Positions 1-10,110 of a DNA stretch of 64,000 bases are shown in pieces. Made by a program: the position numbers and the translations under genes. The notes beneath the pieces were generated by a model. That model was given only the letters and a program-made list of their open reading frames with translations, did not search any database and was not told the DNA's origin. Origin of the DNA: Neoscytalidium dimidiatum (taxonomy: Eukaryota; Ascomycota; Dothideomycetes; Botryosphaeriales; Botryosphaeriaceae); NCBI GenBank assembly GCA_037367355.1, contig CM074695.1, forward strand, positions 2,480,001 through 2,544,000, given 5' to 3'. Each line of letters starts with the position of its first letter. Positions within the stretch are counted from its first letter, which is position 1.

Positions 1-3000
1 GTCGAGGTAGGTGAGAGAGGGGTCGGTTGATGGTTCGGCTTCGGCAGTATTGTTTGTGATGCGTTGATATTCGGCGGAGATTTCTTGCAGGACTCTGTTT
101 AGTGTGGGTCCGTCCCCGATGATATGCGACATGACGATGATGATGACCGTTTTCCATGGCTGCACGGCAGCAGTGTGGAGTTGGATGAGCGGCTCGCTCA
201 AAGGATCTAAGGGACGTTGTATCTTCTCGGAGACGAAGTCATCGACCGCATCCTCAGCGCACTTAGTATGGCTCGGGACGAATATTTCGGCAAGAGATCG
301 TGTAATTGTTCCATTTTCGACATGGTATCGGGAGCGGAGGACCTCATGCTTAGCCACTGTCCTCTGGAAAGCAATGCCAAGAGCATCCTGATCTACCGGA
401 CCAAAGGCGTTGCAAGCATGGACGATGTTCCACACTGGTGAACCATTGCTCAGAAAATGGTTGAGAATCATTTCCTGTTCCAAATACGACGCAGGCATCC
501 TGCCCTGTCTTTCGATTCTCTCCATCTCATTGAATGGTTTCCGAGAGTTTGTAGAATTTGCCACTGACGAATCTGCGTTGCCAAGCTCCTGTCGTTCATT
601 CTCAAGATGCTCATCAAGTGCAATGCAGAGCTCGCGTAATCTCTGATGACGGATGATGATCTTGAGCGGCACCCTGGTATGCCACAACCTAGACAGCTTC
701 TGTGCCAGCCGGATCTGAAGCAGCGAGTGGCCTCCGATATCGAAGAACCCGTCCAGCGCGCTGATCGGGAATTGGCTCTGATCTCTGCCCAGTAGTTCGG
801 CCCAGGCTTTGGCAACATCGCGTTCGGTGCCGGTCTTTAACGGCTCGAGCCCCGCTTCGCGCTCCAGCTGCATCTTGGCTAGCTCTCCGCGGTCGACCTT
901 GCCATTCCTGGAGAGCGGCAGTTCCTTCAAGGCAGTGATGTTACTCGGTGTGCTATACTCCGGAAGGTGCAGCCGGACGATCTGGAGAAGGTCGTCCGTA
1001 TCGACCGTCTCAGGAGTGACAAATGCCCGCAATGCGCCTCCAACCACCACGACCGCAACGTTGTCCAGACCTGGAGCCAGCCGTGCGATGGATGCCTCCA
1101 CGTCTCCGAGGTCGATCCGAAAACCTCGCACCTTCACCTGGTTGTCGTCACGCCCGATATACTCAATGTCCCCGGTCTCGAGCCAGCGGCCGATATCGCC
1201 CGTTTTGAACATACGCCAACCTGGACGGAAAGGGTCTGGCAGGAAGCGAGCTTTGGTCTCTTCCGGGTTGTTGCGGTAGCCAGGAGTAACCTGGATGCCC
1301 GAGATGTAGATCTCGCCGCTCACGCCGACTGGCACGGGCTGCCTGGAGGAGTCCAGGAGGTAGAAGTTTACTCGAGGGACCGGTCTGCCGATTGAGATGG
1401 GGCTATCCGGTTTGAGGGGATGTGCAGTTGCGATGAGGGTGCACTCGGCTGGTGCGTAACCGTTTTGTAGGACCCTGCCGGGCATCCACCTCCTGGCAAG
1501 AGGAGTTGGCAGTGCTTCGCCAACGAGCGTCATGACTTTCAAGTTAGGATAGTCGGCAGGGTCCAGGTTCGAGACCAAGGAAGGAGTACCGACAATGGCA
1601 TCCACTTTCGAGAGATGTGCAAGTGGGTCAGTCGGATCCTTGAGCACGAGCGTCGCTCCGTAGAGAAGGCTGGAGAACACCTCTTTGACGCAACAGTCGA
1701 ATCCGAGTGATAGTAGCTGAGCGTTTCGTTGACCAGGCTTCGAATGTAATCTTGCCGGAGCGTATGAGAGAAGGGATAGAATCGCCTTGTGTTGGAGCTG
1801 CACTGCCTTCGGGAAGCCAGTGCTGCCGCTGGTAAAAATCACCACGGCAATGTCATCTGTAGCAGCCTGGCTCTTAGGAACAAGCTCCCAGCCATCACTA
1901 GAGCCGCTGTCAGAATCAGAACCGTCTTCGGAAAGAAGGGTCTCGACATCCAAAAGCACGGCATGTTCAAAGCCGGAAGACTTGGCCCTTACTCGTGCGT
2001 TCGGGAACAACACAACTGGTGTTGAGCAGACGGACATCATGTAGCGTTGTCGCTCGGAGGGAAGCTTGTGGTCAATTGGACAGTAAGCAGCACCTGTCCT
2101 GACCACGGCCATTATGGCCAAAAGCCATTCTACTGATCCATCAGCAATCACACATACAACGTCTTTTGGCTTGACATTGTGTGACAAGAGCACTCGAGCA
2201 ATTCGTGCCGTCTCGGAGTTCAGCTCGCTGTACGTGAGACTTCTATCCAAGCCCTCAACTGCAAGGTAACTGGCATGTTGGGACATGGAAATTTCCAACG
2301 CATCAGCCAGAGTATCTGGTCCGATATACGGCTCGTCGATATGGTCTGTGCAATTCAGCCTCTCGTGCAGCTCTCTGTCACTTAGCATGCTCTTGATCAC
2401 GTTGTCTACAGAGTTCCTCTGCTCGTTTGCTGGCTGCGCGGAGCTTTGCAGAGTGATGTCGATGAGTGATCTCAGGATATTCTCAAAGTGACCAACCATG
2501 CGTTCCACCATTGGTGCGCCAAAATGCGAAAGGCGGAACACGAATCTCGCATCCAGAAGCCCCTCCTCAGTCCCAAGCATCACTGTCAGAGGCGTCTCCG
2601 TAGCTTCCGATATCGAGATGTTAGAAGGCGGCGAAAACTGCGGATTCTGCCATTGAGGTGCAGGGAAGTCGTACTGGATTGCCAGCAGTGTGTCAAAGTA
2701 GTCGGTACCTCTGCTCCCTGTGGCTTCCTGGATTAGGGAGTTTGGCGTCCACTGGTAGTCGATGAGCTGGCAAAGAGACAGGAAAACTTGTCTTAAGAAT
2801 TCCAGGACGGAGCTGCTTGCATCGACATCGACGAGCATGGGCAATGAATTGACCATCGGCCCGACGATTTTCTCCACGCCGTCGATAGGCAGACTTCTAC
2901 CCGAAAGAACGGTTCCAAGGACTACATTCTGAGAGTCGCAGTACCGGGAGAGAAGGATTGCCCATGCGCCATACACCAACGTGGCTGATGTGACGCCGCT

Positions 3001-5589
3001 TCCTTTTGCGGCCACCTCAAGCTCAGAGAGTCTGATTGAAAACTTCCTGTGCTTCTCTGACAAGGACCTGGAGGAGGAATTTTCCGAAGGGGGTATCCGG
3101 AGGCGAGGGATGGATTGAACCTCACCAAGCTTATCCTTCCAGAACGCCTTTGCAACACCGGAATCCTTCTGGATCAGTCCGCGCATACACCAGGCTGCGT
3201 CTGAGAATTGAGGACACTGTGGAAGCTCTCTGTTGTGAAGGAGCTCCCACAGGTCGTTCAAAATGACGCTTGCGGACCAGCCGTCGACAAGAGAATGATG
3301 TACAGTCCAAATGAGACGACATCGGAGACCAGGCAAGATAATCAGCCGTACACCAGAAAGAGCACTGTTGTCTTGTTCGTCGAATGAGGTGAACGCATCC
3401 GGCTCAATGCGCCCTGAAGTCTCAATGGCGGCATCCCAGGCTTCTTCCGAGACAATTTCTTCACACCAGGGTATTTCGACCTCCTTATGAAGAAGTTGTA
3501 AGGGCTCGGATGAAGACAGACGGAAAGATGTCCGCAGCATGGAATGCCTCTGAGAAAGTTGCTTCCACGCCGTCCGGAGTGTCTCAAGGAAGGTACGGTT
3601 AGCGCCGTTGTCAAACGTGACACCGATTTTGATGAAGTTCAAAGACGGATCATCGATGGTCCCGCGGACCATACGTATCTGCACATCGGTTGCAGGAGCA
3701 ACGTTCGCGAGGTCTGATTGCATCCCAACCTCCTCCTTAAAGCGTTTCCGGTCGGCATCGAACAGGGTGGTAGTGTGCTCGGATTCGGTCCTGCGCACAC
3801 AGGAAGCGATGCCGCTCACGGTGTCCTTGGCAAATACAGATACGACATCAGTAACATACCCGAGCTTCCTCAGCGTCGACACCAGCATGACGGCAGCCAA
3901 CGAGTGTCCTCCAAGTGCGCGGAACGACGTCTCGTCCCCCACCCGCGCCTGCACAACGCGTAAAACCATGCAAACCGCATGCCTGACCGCCTCCAGCGGC
4001 GTCAACTCCTTCCCCTGATCCCTCACGTGCTTGATGAACATCTCCGGGCTGATGAACTGCGGCAGCTGCGTCTTCTCGTGCAGCGCCACCAGCGCCCTGC
4101 GATCCACCTTCCCATTCCCCGTCGACGGGAACCCGTCGAGCCCATGCACGACGTCGGGCACCAAGAACGCCGAGTACCTCTCCAACATGCGCTCGCGCAG
4201 GCCCTCGACCGCGCTCCCGGGCGTCACGAACCCGACCAGCGTCCCGCGACACGACGCCGCGGCGGCGCCCTTGACCGCGTCGCCGGCGCACGCCAGCATG
4301 GCGGGCTCGACCTCGCTCTCGAGGTTGATCAGGAAGCCGCGGTTCTTGACGACGCCGTCCTTGCGGCCGCAGAACGCGTAGCCGCGCGGCGTGCGCCGGG
4401 CGTAGTCCTTCGTGCGGTAGAAGCGCTCGCCGCCGCGCCACACGAACGCCGCGCCCGTCAGCTCCGGGTCCTCGTAGTAGCCGACGGCGACGCCGGCGCC
4501 GCCGAGCAGCATCTCGCCCTCGTCGGCCTCCGCGTCGTGCTCGTCGACGAGCAGCACGGTGCAGTACGAGATGGGCGTCCCCATGACGATCGGCTCGCCC
4601 GGCCGCATCTCTGCCATGAGGACGGTGCACGTCGCCTCGGTGGGGCCGTAGACGTTGATGAGGCGGCGGTTGGGGGCCGTCCAGGCGTCGACGAGGAAGG
4701 GCGTCGGCGACTCGCCGCCCATGATGATGGTGTGGGCGGCCGAGTAGTCGAGGGATGGGTCCATGGCGGTGAGGATGCTGGGCGTGACGATCCAGATGTG
4801 GCATGTTTGGGCGACCTCTGCGAGGGAAGTCGGGCTCGAGAGGACGAGCGTGGCGCCGTTACAGAGGGTGCTGAAGATGACGAAGGTGCATGCTGTTGGA
4901 GTGAGCGTACTGCTGTGGCGGACAGACGTGCCTGCGGAAAGGGAAAACTTACCATCGAAGGCGAAGGAGAAGATTAAGAGGACTCTGCTATCCAGAGTTG
5001 TGTTCAGGTTGAAGGGAAGCTCATTTCGCTCGGTCACCAAGGTTGATATCGACCGTTGGTTCACGATCACGCCCTTCGGCTTTCCCGTCGAGCCGCTGGT
5101 GAAAATCAAGTACGCCCAATCCTCTGGGATAGTCTCTTCAGGATTCTCATCCCGTGGGGAGTCAGGCGGTGTTGCGAGACTTGCTGGCACACTGCCGTCC
5201 GGTGCGATGTAAACCACCTGATGGCCTCCATTCCCAGTAAACCCATTCCGATTGGTGGTTATGATCAACTTCGGCTTAACGCGGCTGATTGTATTTTCTA
5301 TCCGGTCGTCTCCCCAAGAGTCTGTGTCAATGGGAACGTAGCAAGCTCGTAGCTTCTGCACGGCTAGCATGGCAACGATAGAGCCAATACAGCGTGTTGA
5401 AAGGATGGGAACAATATCCCTCGAGCCAACGCCATACTGTCGTAGTTGCAGGCTGAAGTCGTCGGATATGTCGTCGAGTTCCTTGTATGTGACTTTCTTC
5501 CACACGCCGGGTACGGTGCCGTCGTCAAGTGCAATGGAGGAAGGATGCGCGGCAACTTGCTCGCGAAAGAGTTGAATGAGGCACTTCAT
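1..5589 (-). CDS. Bimodular nonribosomal peptide synthetase, A-T-C-A-T-C (3' end beyond window)
   Basis: Large cytosolic assembly-line enzyme that activates amino acids as adenylates and joins them on phosphopantetheine carriers. Two exons, 5589-4953 and 4892 to the left edge, give 1843 residues in the window; an in-frame TAG lies 18 nt before the ATG. The order is A1 (SGSTGKPKG near 5100, YGPTE near 4650, NGKVDRR near 4110), T1 (LGGHSL near 3910), C1 (HHSLVDG, 3300-3280), A2 (FTSGSTGFPK near 1830, GKVDR near 890), T2 (IGGHSL near 730) and a second C domain with SHIIGDGPT near 130. It starts directly with an A domain, so it is an initiating synthetase. A2 has the odd core A5 sequence NGYAPAE. 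The frame stays open throughout exon 2. The P450 is divergent and the MFS and regulator genes follow. The substrates are not known. The last C domain suggests release by cyclisation. Confidence 0.95.
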   Translation of the reverse strand, partial: MKCLIQLFREQVAAHPSSIALDDGTVPGVWKKVTYKELDDISDDFSLQLRQYGVGSRDIVPILSTRCIGSIVAMLAVQKLRACYVPIDTDSWGDDRIENTISRVKPKLIITTNRNGFTGNGGHQVVYIAPDGSVPASLATPPDSPRDENPEETIPEDWAYLIFTSGSTGKPKGVIVNQRSISTLVTERNELPFNLNTTLDSRVLLIFSFAFDGKFSLSAGTSVRHSSTLTPTACTFVIFSTLCNGATLVLSSPTSLAEVAQTCHIWIVTPSILTAMDPSLDYSAAHTIIMGGESPTPFLVDAWTAPNRRLINVYGPTEATCTVLMAEMRPGEPIVMGTPISYCTVLLVDEHDAEADEGEMLLGGAGVAVGYYEDPELTGAAFVWRGGERFYRTKDYARRTPRGYAFCGRKDGVVKNRGFLINLESEVEPAMLACAGDAVKGAAAASCRGTLVGFVTPGSAVEGLRERMLERYSAFLVPDVVHGLDGFPSTGNGKVDRRALVALHEKTQLPQFISPEMFIKHVRDQGKELTPLEAVRHAVCMVLRVVQARVGDETSFRALGGHSLAAVMLVSTLRKLGYVTDVVSVFAKDTVSGIASCVRRTESEHTTTLFDADRKRFKEEVGMQSDLANVAPATDVQIRMVRGTIDDPSLNFIKIGVTFDNGANRTFLETLRTAWKQLSQRHSMLRTSFRLSSSEPLQLLHKEVEIPWCEEIVSEEAWDAAIETSGRIEPDAFTSFDEQDNSALSGVRLIILPGLRCRLIWTVHHSLVDGWSASVILNDLWELLHNRELPQCPQFSDAAWCMRGLIQKDSGVAKAFWKDKLGEVQSIPRLRIPPSENSSSRSLSEKHRKFSIRLSELEVAAKGSGVTSATLVYGAWAILLSRYCDSQNVVLGTVLSGRSLPIDGVEKIVGPMVNSLPMLVDVDASSSVLEFLRQVFLSLCQLIDYQWTPNSLIQEATGSRGTDYFDTLLAIQYDFPAPQWQNPQFSPPSNISISEATETPLTVMLGTEEGLLDARFVFRLSHFGAPMVERMVGHFENILRSLIDITLQSSAQPANEQRNSVDNVIKSMLSDRELHERLNCTDHIDEPYIGPDTLADALEISMSQHASYLAVEGLDRSLTYSELNSETARIARVLLSHNVKPKDVVCVIADGSVEWLLAIMAVVRTGAAYCPIDHKLPSERQRYMMSVCSTPVVLFPNARVRAKSSGFEHAVLLDVETLLSEDGSDSDSGSSDGWELVPKSQAATDDIAVVIFTSGSTGFPKAVQLQHKAILSLLSYAPARLHSKPGQRNAQLLSLGFDCCVKEVFSSLLYGATLVLKDPTDPLAHLSKVDAIVGTPSLVSNLDPADYPNLKVMTLVGEALPTPLARRWMPGRVLQNGYAPAECTLIATAHPLKPDSPISIGRPVPRVNFYLLDSSRQPVPVGVSGEIYISGIQVTPGYRNNPEETKARFLPDPFRPGWRMFKTGDIGRWLETGDIEYIGRDDNQVKVRGFRIDLGDVEASIARLAPGLDNVAVVVVGGALRAFVTPETVDTDDLLQIVRLHLPEYSTPSNITALKELPLSRNGKVDRGELAKMQLEREAGLEPLKTGTERDVAKAWAELLGRDQSQFPISALDGFFDIGGHSLLQIRLAQKLSRLWHTRVPLKIIIRHQRLRELCIALDEHLENERQELGNADSSVANSTNSRKPFNEMERIERQGRMPASYLEQEMILNHFLSNGSPVWNIVHACNAFGPVDQDALGIAFQRTVAKHEVLRSRYHVENGTITRSLAEIFVPSHTKCAEDAVDDFVSEKIQRPLDPLSEPLIQLHTAAVQPWKTVIIIVMSHIIGDGPTLNRVLQEISAEYQRITNNTAEAEPSTDPSLTYLD

Positions 5590-6308
5590 TGTGAAAGCCA
5601 AGGACTAGATGCAGAAAAGGTCTGACCAGGGCCGAAGAAGGTTGAACCCAAATGGGGTAGGTTTGGGCAGTGTTGAACTGAGAATGTCGACCCTTCAACA
5701 CCATGTTCAGACATCCATCATCACCTTATCATCACCTTTTCTCACGCAGTCTTACCAGTCCCGAGAGCTTGTCGGACCTTAACACCGAATGCTCGGGCAT
5801 CGAAGCCCGGTGTGCTTATCCGCATATCCACCGGTTGCCGAACCGTGGCATTCAGGCATGCCGCAGTTCTCCCCGAACCGGTGCGCCCAGAGATAATTCT
5901 TGGACCCAGCCTTGCAATCGGGAGAACCTCGTGGCCCCATACGATGAGAACTCGTTGTCTCCAGCCATTCGGATCCTGTGGAACTATTCAGAGCTTGAGC
6001 CTCAAGACAATGCACAAGCCACCTGCCTCGCACGCTGGGGAACGTTCTCCACGGAGAATATTGACGGCGAATATCCACGTGCTACCGTTCTTGGCAACAT
6101 CTTGATGGCCTGAGATGGTACGTTGAGGGCTGAAACGAATTGCCCGGTATTCCGCAGTTCTGGGTAGCTCTCCACACGCAGACGTTTCATAAGCTATCGT
6201 TGGGACACCCCACAGGATCGACTGGGTAACGAATCCGTCTTTCGTGGATCCCTCTGTTTCGTTCAACACCAAGAGAAGAGACGTGGAGGCAACTGTCGTT
6301 CCGTCATA
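5590..6308. promoter_or_regulatory. Bidirectional promoter between NRPS and P450, with clustered CGG dyads
   Basis: 719 bp between two divergent start codons. Three dyad elements sit within 75 bp: TCGGGCATCGA (5793-5803, an exact TCGN5CGA), the overlapping CGGGC-N6-GCCCG (5794-5809) and CGGTT-N4-AACCG (5832-5845). A looser TCGG-N9-CCGA lies at 5772-5788. TCGN5CGR is the known AflR site and an AflR-like gene lies 5 kb away, so co-regulation is a reasonable inference. Short open frames here show no family signature and I do not call them genes. Confidence 0.5.
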
Positions 6309-8196
6309 ATGGACGTCTTAACAACGGACAACGTACGACTGGGAGTCGTTGCTTTCGCCGTCACTGCCGCGGCAATCTTTGTTGTGAGAAGCCAGGCTGC
6401 TCGCAGAATTCTGGACGTAGTCCTCAATGTAAGCCATGCCAGATCTGCTTTCACCGAAGGAAAAAACACTTACAAAACTCCACCCGAGCAGGCCATCCTC
6501 TCCCGAATTTACTACATCCCCAGCATCGAAGATGGCAAAAACATCCCAGGACCGGCCTACACCTTCTGCGACGGCCAAATGACCGAGAAATTCCTTCGTG
6601 CGCGCGAGAAGTCGTACGAATGGCAGTCCAAATACGGCAGCACGTACAGGATCTGGGTGGGCGCAAACCCCGAAGTGTGAGCATCCCAATCATCAGCCCT
6701 CCTCCGTCCAGAATCCGAGCCCCGTCTTCTGACCGGGAACGCGCAGCGTGATCACCGACCCCAAAGACGTCCAAACCCTCTACACGCACGCCACGGACCA
6801 CGCCAAAGCCGCGGCCGCCAACACGGGCTGGCTGCTGGGCCAGATCATGGGCCACGGCGCGGGCCTGATCAACGGGCAGCGGTGGACGAACCTGCGCAAG
6901 GCGCTCGACCCGATGTTCTCGCACAGGCGGGCGCTGCAGCTGATCGACGGCTTCAACGCGTCCGCGGCCGCCTACGTGCGCTCGCTCGCCCAGTTCGCGC
7001 TCGCGGACCGGCCGCCGCTCAACTTCGACGACGAAAAGAAGGGGAGGGAGAGGCCCTCCGGCGAGGATGGTGGTGGCGGCGGCCCCTTCGTGGTCAACGC
7101 CGCGCAGGCGCTGATGCGGTACCCGTACTACGAAGTCGCCAAGATCTTCTACGCCGACCTCTCTCCGGCCGAGATCTCGCAGCTCTGGGAGCTGGGCCAG
7201 CTCTTCACGCAGGTCTTCGCGACGGTGATCCAAGGCGGGCTCAACCGGACGCCGCTGACCAGGCTGCTCAACACGGGCGACTGGCGGCGCTGCAGCGAGT
7301 ACCTCGCGCGGTGGGAGGACTTCAACGCCGCGGCGTACGCCCGGCGCGCGGCCGCGGGCGTCGAGGACCCGCTGGTGTCGCTGCTGCGGGCCGCCGCGCG
7401 CGGCGAGGTCGACCGCGCCGAGGTCATCCACACGCTGGCCGAGTCGCTGTTCGCCAACCTCGACGTCACGACGCACGTCATCACGTCGTGCGTCATCCTG
7501 CTGGCCGACAACGCCGCGGTGCAGGCCGACCTGCGCCGCGAGTTCGCCGAGAACGCGCACGACGTCGAGGGCTACCTGGGCCGGCGCGACACGCTGCTGC
7601 ACTACTGCTTGCTCGAGAGCCTGCGGTTGCAGCCGGTGCTGGCGTATTCGTTCCCGGAGAAGCCGCCGCGGGAGAAGGTGCTGGGCGGGTATCGGATTCC
7701 TAAAGACGTTAGTGATGGCCTGGTTCACGGATGCCGTTTAGAGGGAAGGGAGGGAAGGCTGACCTGAGTGACATGCAGATGACCGTCGTTGTCGACGCCT
7801 ATGCTATCAACATCCGCAACCCCTTCTGGGGCTCCGACAGCCGGCAGTACCGGCCAAATCGCTTCGCCTCTATCCCGTCACAGCAGGTAAGCTTCTTCAG
7901 CCGGCAACAGGATACAAAGGAAAAAGGGAGCAAAAAGGAGTGGAAATGCTAACGCATGCTAACTCACCCTACAGCTCCGCTACAACCTCGCCTCCTTCGG
8001 GTACGGCCCGCGCAAATGCCTGGGGTACTACGTTGGCGACAAGATGGTGCACGCGCTCGTGTATCAGCTCTTCACGCAGTACGACGTCTCGGTGCGGCCG
8101 GACATGAAGCGCGACGACTACTTCAAGACAGACAAGAGTAACTGGCTGGGCCTGTTCGACGTCGAGTTGGAACTGAAGAAGCGGACTGTAGAGTAG
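6309..8196 (+). CDS. Cytochrome P450 monooxygenase
   Basis: Heme-thiolate monooxygenase, probably ER-anchored, likely to oxidise the NRPS product. Exons 6309-6676, 6747-7707, 7779-7886 and 7975-8196 give 552 residues. A hydrophobic segment at residues 10-26 is the expected membrane anchor. The I-helix reads ANLDVTTH, where many P450s have AGxDTT. The ExxR motif is ESLR, and the heme loop FGYGPRKCLG (FxxGxRxCxG) opens the last exon. The third intron shows two TGCTAAC branch-like sequences before CTACAG. The gene is divergent from the NRPS over a shared promoter and convergent with the MFS gene. The heme loop recalls P450s of diketopiperazine and epipolythiodioxopiperazine clusters, but that is recollection, not a search. 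Exon 2 is far richer in GC at third positions than exons 1, 3 and 4. Confidence 0.93.
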
Positions 8197-8506
8197 TGGT
8201 AGTGATTCGTAGTGATGACATTGAAAATAGCTTTCTCAGAGTTGAGCGGAGAATGTGTCCTAGTGAAAAGGTCAGCCAAACGTGTTTGAGCAGAACTGTG
8301 TGGCGTAGGGCGCTTGTAACGTCCAAAAAAAGGAACTCACCACCAAGAGGCTCCCACCCAGCCTTCGAAACCTCCAAAGAGCCGCCGCAATTAAAATGAG
8401 ACTAGAACTACATGGGACTTCGCAAAAAGGACGAGAACCCCTATGCCAGTTTATTAAGCATCATACCCATCTTATAACTACTATCCCCCAATATCCCAGT
8501 CTCATC
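8197..8506. other. Convergent 3' intergenic spacer, P450 / MFS
   Basis: 310 bp between two converging stop codons. It is AT-richer than the flanking coding DNA and probably holds both 3' UTRs. I see no gene, repeat or structured element in it. Confidence 0.6.
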
Positions 8507-10110
8507 CTACACCTTCTTCATAATACTCCACCCACCCTTCAACCCCCTCGCAATCCCATGCATCACCCCACCCACCAACATCGCCACCCCCGCAAAAACC
8601 ATCAACCCGACCCACCCACCGCTCCCATCCTTGATCGCGCCCTCAATCGGCAGCCCCGTCAACGCCCCCAACGCGATCGCCAGACAGAAGCCCCCCAACC
8701 GCAACCCAATCTCCTCCAGCCTCCCCTCGCAAAGGCTGACCACGCACGGCGCGCCCAGACTCACGAACCCGCCGCTGCAAAAGCCGTACAGGAGCGCGAA
8801 GACGATGATGCCGGCCTCGGAGGGGCCGTACAGCAGCGGCAGCCAGAAGGCGAGGACGAAAACGCCGGAGAGGGTGGAGACGGCGGCCATGACGTTGAAG
8901 GTGCCGACGCGGTCGGACAGCCAGCCCGGCACGACGCGGCCGACGACGGACCCGGCATTCGCGATGGCCAGCGTGTACTGCGCCATCTGCTCGCCCATGA
9001 CGCCCTTGTCCGCCGCCATTTCAGGGAGGTAGTTGAGCGGCGCAAACAATCCCTGTCGTCACGAAAGCAGAAGAAGCGCCTCAGGTTAGCGGTGATTGCC
9101 GAATAGTATCCGCGGGCAAGGTGAAATGTGGGGAGTGCGTAGGTATGTAGGTGACTGACGGATGGGGCAAGGTCGAAAGGGGGGATCATCTCGCGCTCAC
9201 TTACCCACATGGTGAAGAAACAGCCCAGCACGAAGAACAGCCAGGGCCACGACTTGAATGCCTTGAGCCCCGCCGAGCCGTCGCCGCCCTTTTTCCGCCC
9301 CTGCCGCCCCTTCGGCGGGAAAGGCGTCGAGCACAGGACGTTTGCGACGGCGAGCAGGACCCCCTGCAGCAGCGCGACCCAGCGCACGGCGCCCGCGAAG
9401 CCGACCTCGTCCACGAGACGCGGAATGATCAGTGGGAACACGACCCCACCCAGGCTGGAGCCGCACGACACGATGCCGACGGCAAGGCCGCGCTTGGTGG
9501 AGAACCACTGCGTCGCCAGGCTCATTGCCGGTAGCGAGAGTCCGGACGTCGCGAACCCGAAGGCTACACCCTGGGCGAGCATGACTTGCCAGTACGTCTT
9601 GCACAGGCTCAGCATGCACACGGAGAATACGGCCAGCACCGAGAAGGGCCCTATAATCTTCCGGCACCCATATACGTCGACGAGCTGGCCAACAAACGGT
9701 CCGAACATAAATAGCAGGAAGATCTGGAGAGTCGTGATCCACGCCAGGCTCGACGAGGATTGGTCCGCCAACAGCGTATCCTGGTAGTAGTACTGGAAGA
9801 CTCCACACCTGCACGGCGGGAATTTTGATGTGCGGTCAGTGATACCGTCCGGAAAAAAAAGGTAGTAGTGAAGGACGCGTACGCGTCTGGCCAGGATGGG
9901 TTTCGAAAATTTTTGCTCCACTTACGCATTGACATATCCAAATGAACAGAACTGAAGCAAGAAGGAACCAGCAACGCAGGCCCAGGCCCGCACTCCGCCG
10001 TTAGGAGGTACGAGGGCTTGGCGGTCGGGAGAATCTAGTTCAGGCTCTTTCTCGGGAAGGGAAAAAGAGCCATTGTTGCTCGATTTGGCTTCCGGGTCTT
10101 CCGCCGACAT
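8507..10110 (-). CDS. MFS transporter, monocarboxylate-permease type
   Basis: Integral membrane transporter of the major facilitator superfamily, 444 residues from exons 10110-9926, 9808-9205 and 9052-8507. A cytosolic, acidic, Ser-rich N-terminus of about 38 residues precedes GGVRAWACVAGSF and FGYVNACGVFQ, which match the opening of fungal monocarboxylate-type (MCT) permeases. Hydrophobic segments follow on both sides of a basic central loop (PPKGRQGRKKGG), as expected for a 6+6 fold. The introns are long for this window (117 and 152 bp), but both restore the frame and join conserved transmembrane segments. It sits between the P450 and the AflR-like regulator, so export of the cluster product is the simplest role. 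Uptake of a monocarboxylate unrelated to the cluster is the alternative. Confidence 0.9.

Noticed and set aside
3848..4977. Long open frames on both strands over the first A domain (318 and 332 codons)
   Set aside because: They are by-products of high third-position GC in the NRPS frame; their translations are Arg/Ala/Gly-rich without domains, while the NRPS frame has all A-domain motifs.
5703..6272. Possible small genes in the NRPS/P450 promoter
   Set aside because: Overlapping frames on both strands, no motif, no splice signals, and they occupy the only promoter of two divergent genes.
6451..7728. 425-codon antisense frame over P450 exons 1-2
   Set aside because: Low-complexity Arg/Val/Gln translation caused by GC3 bias; the sense strand has the P450 motifs and correct splice sites.
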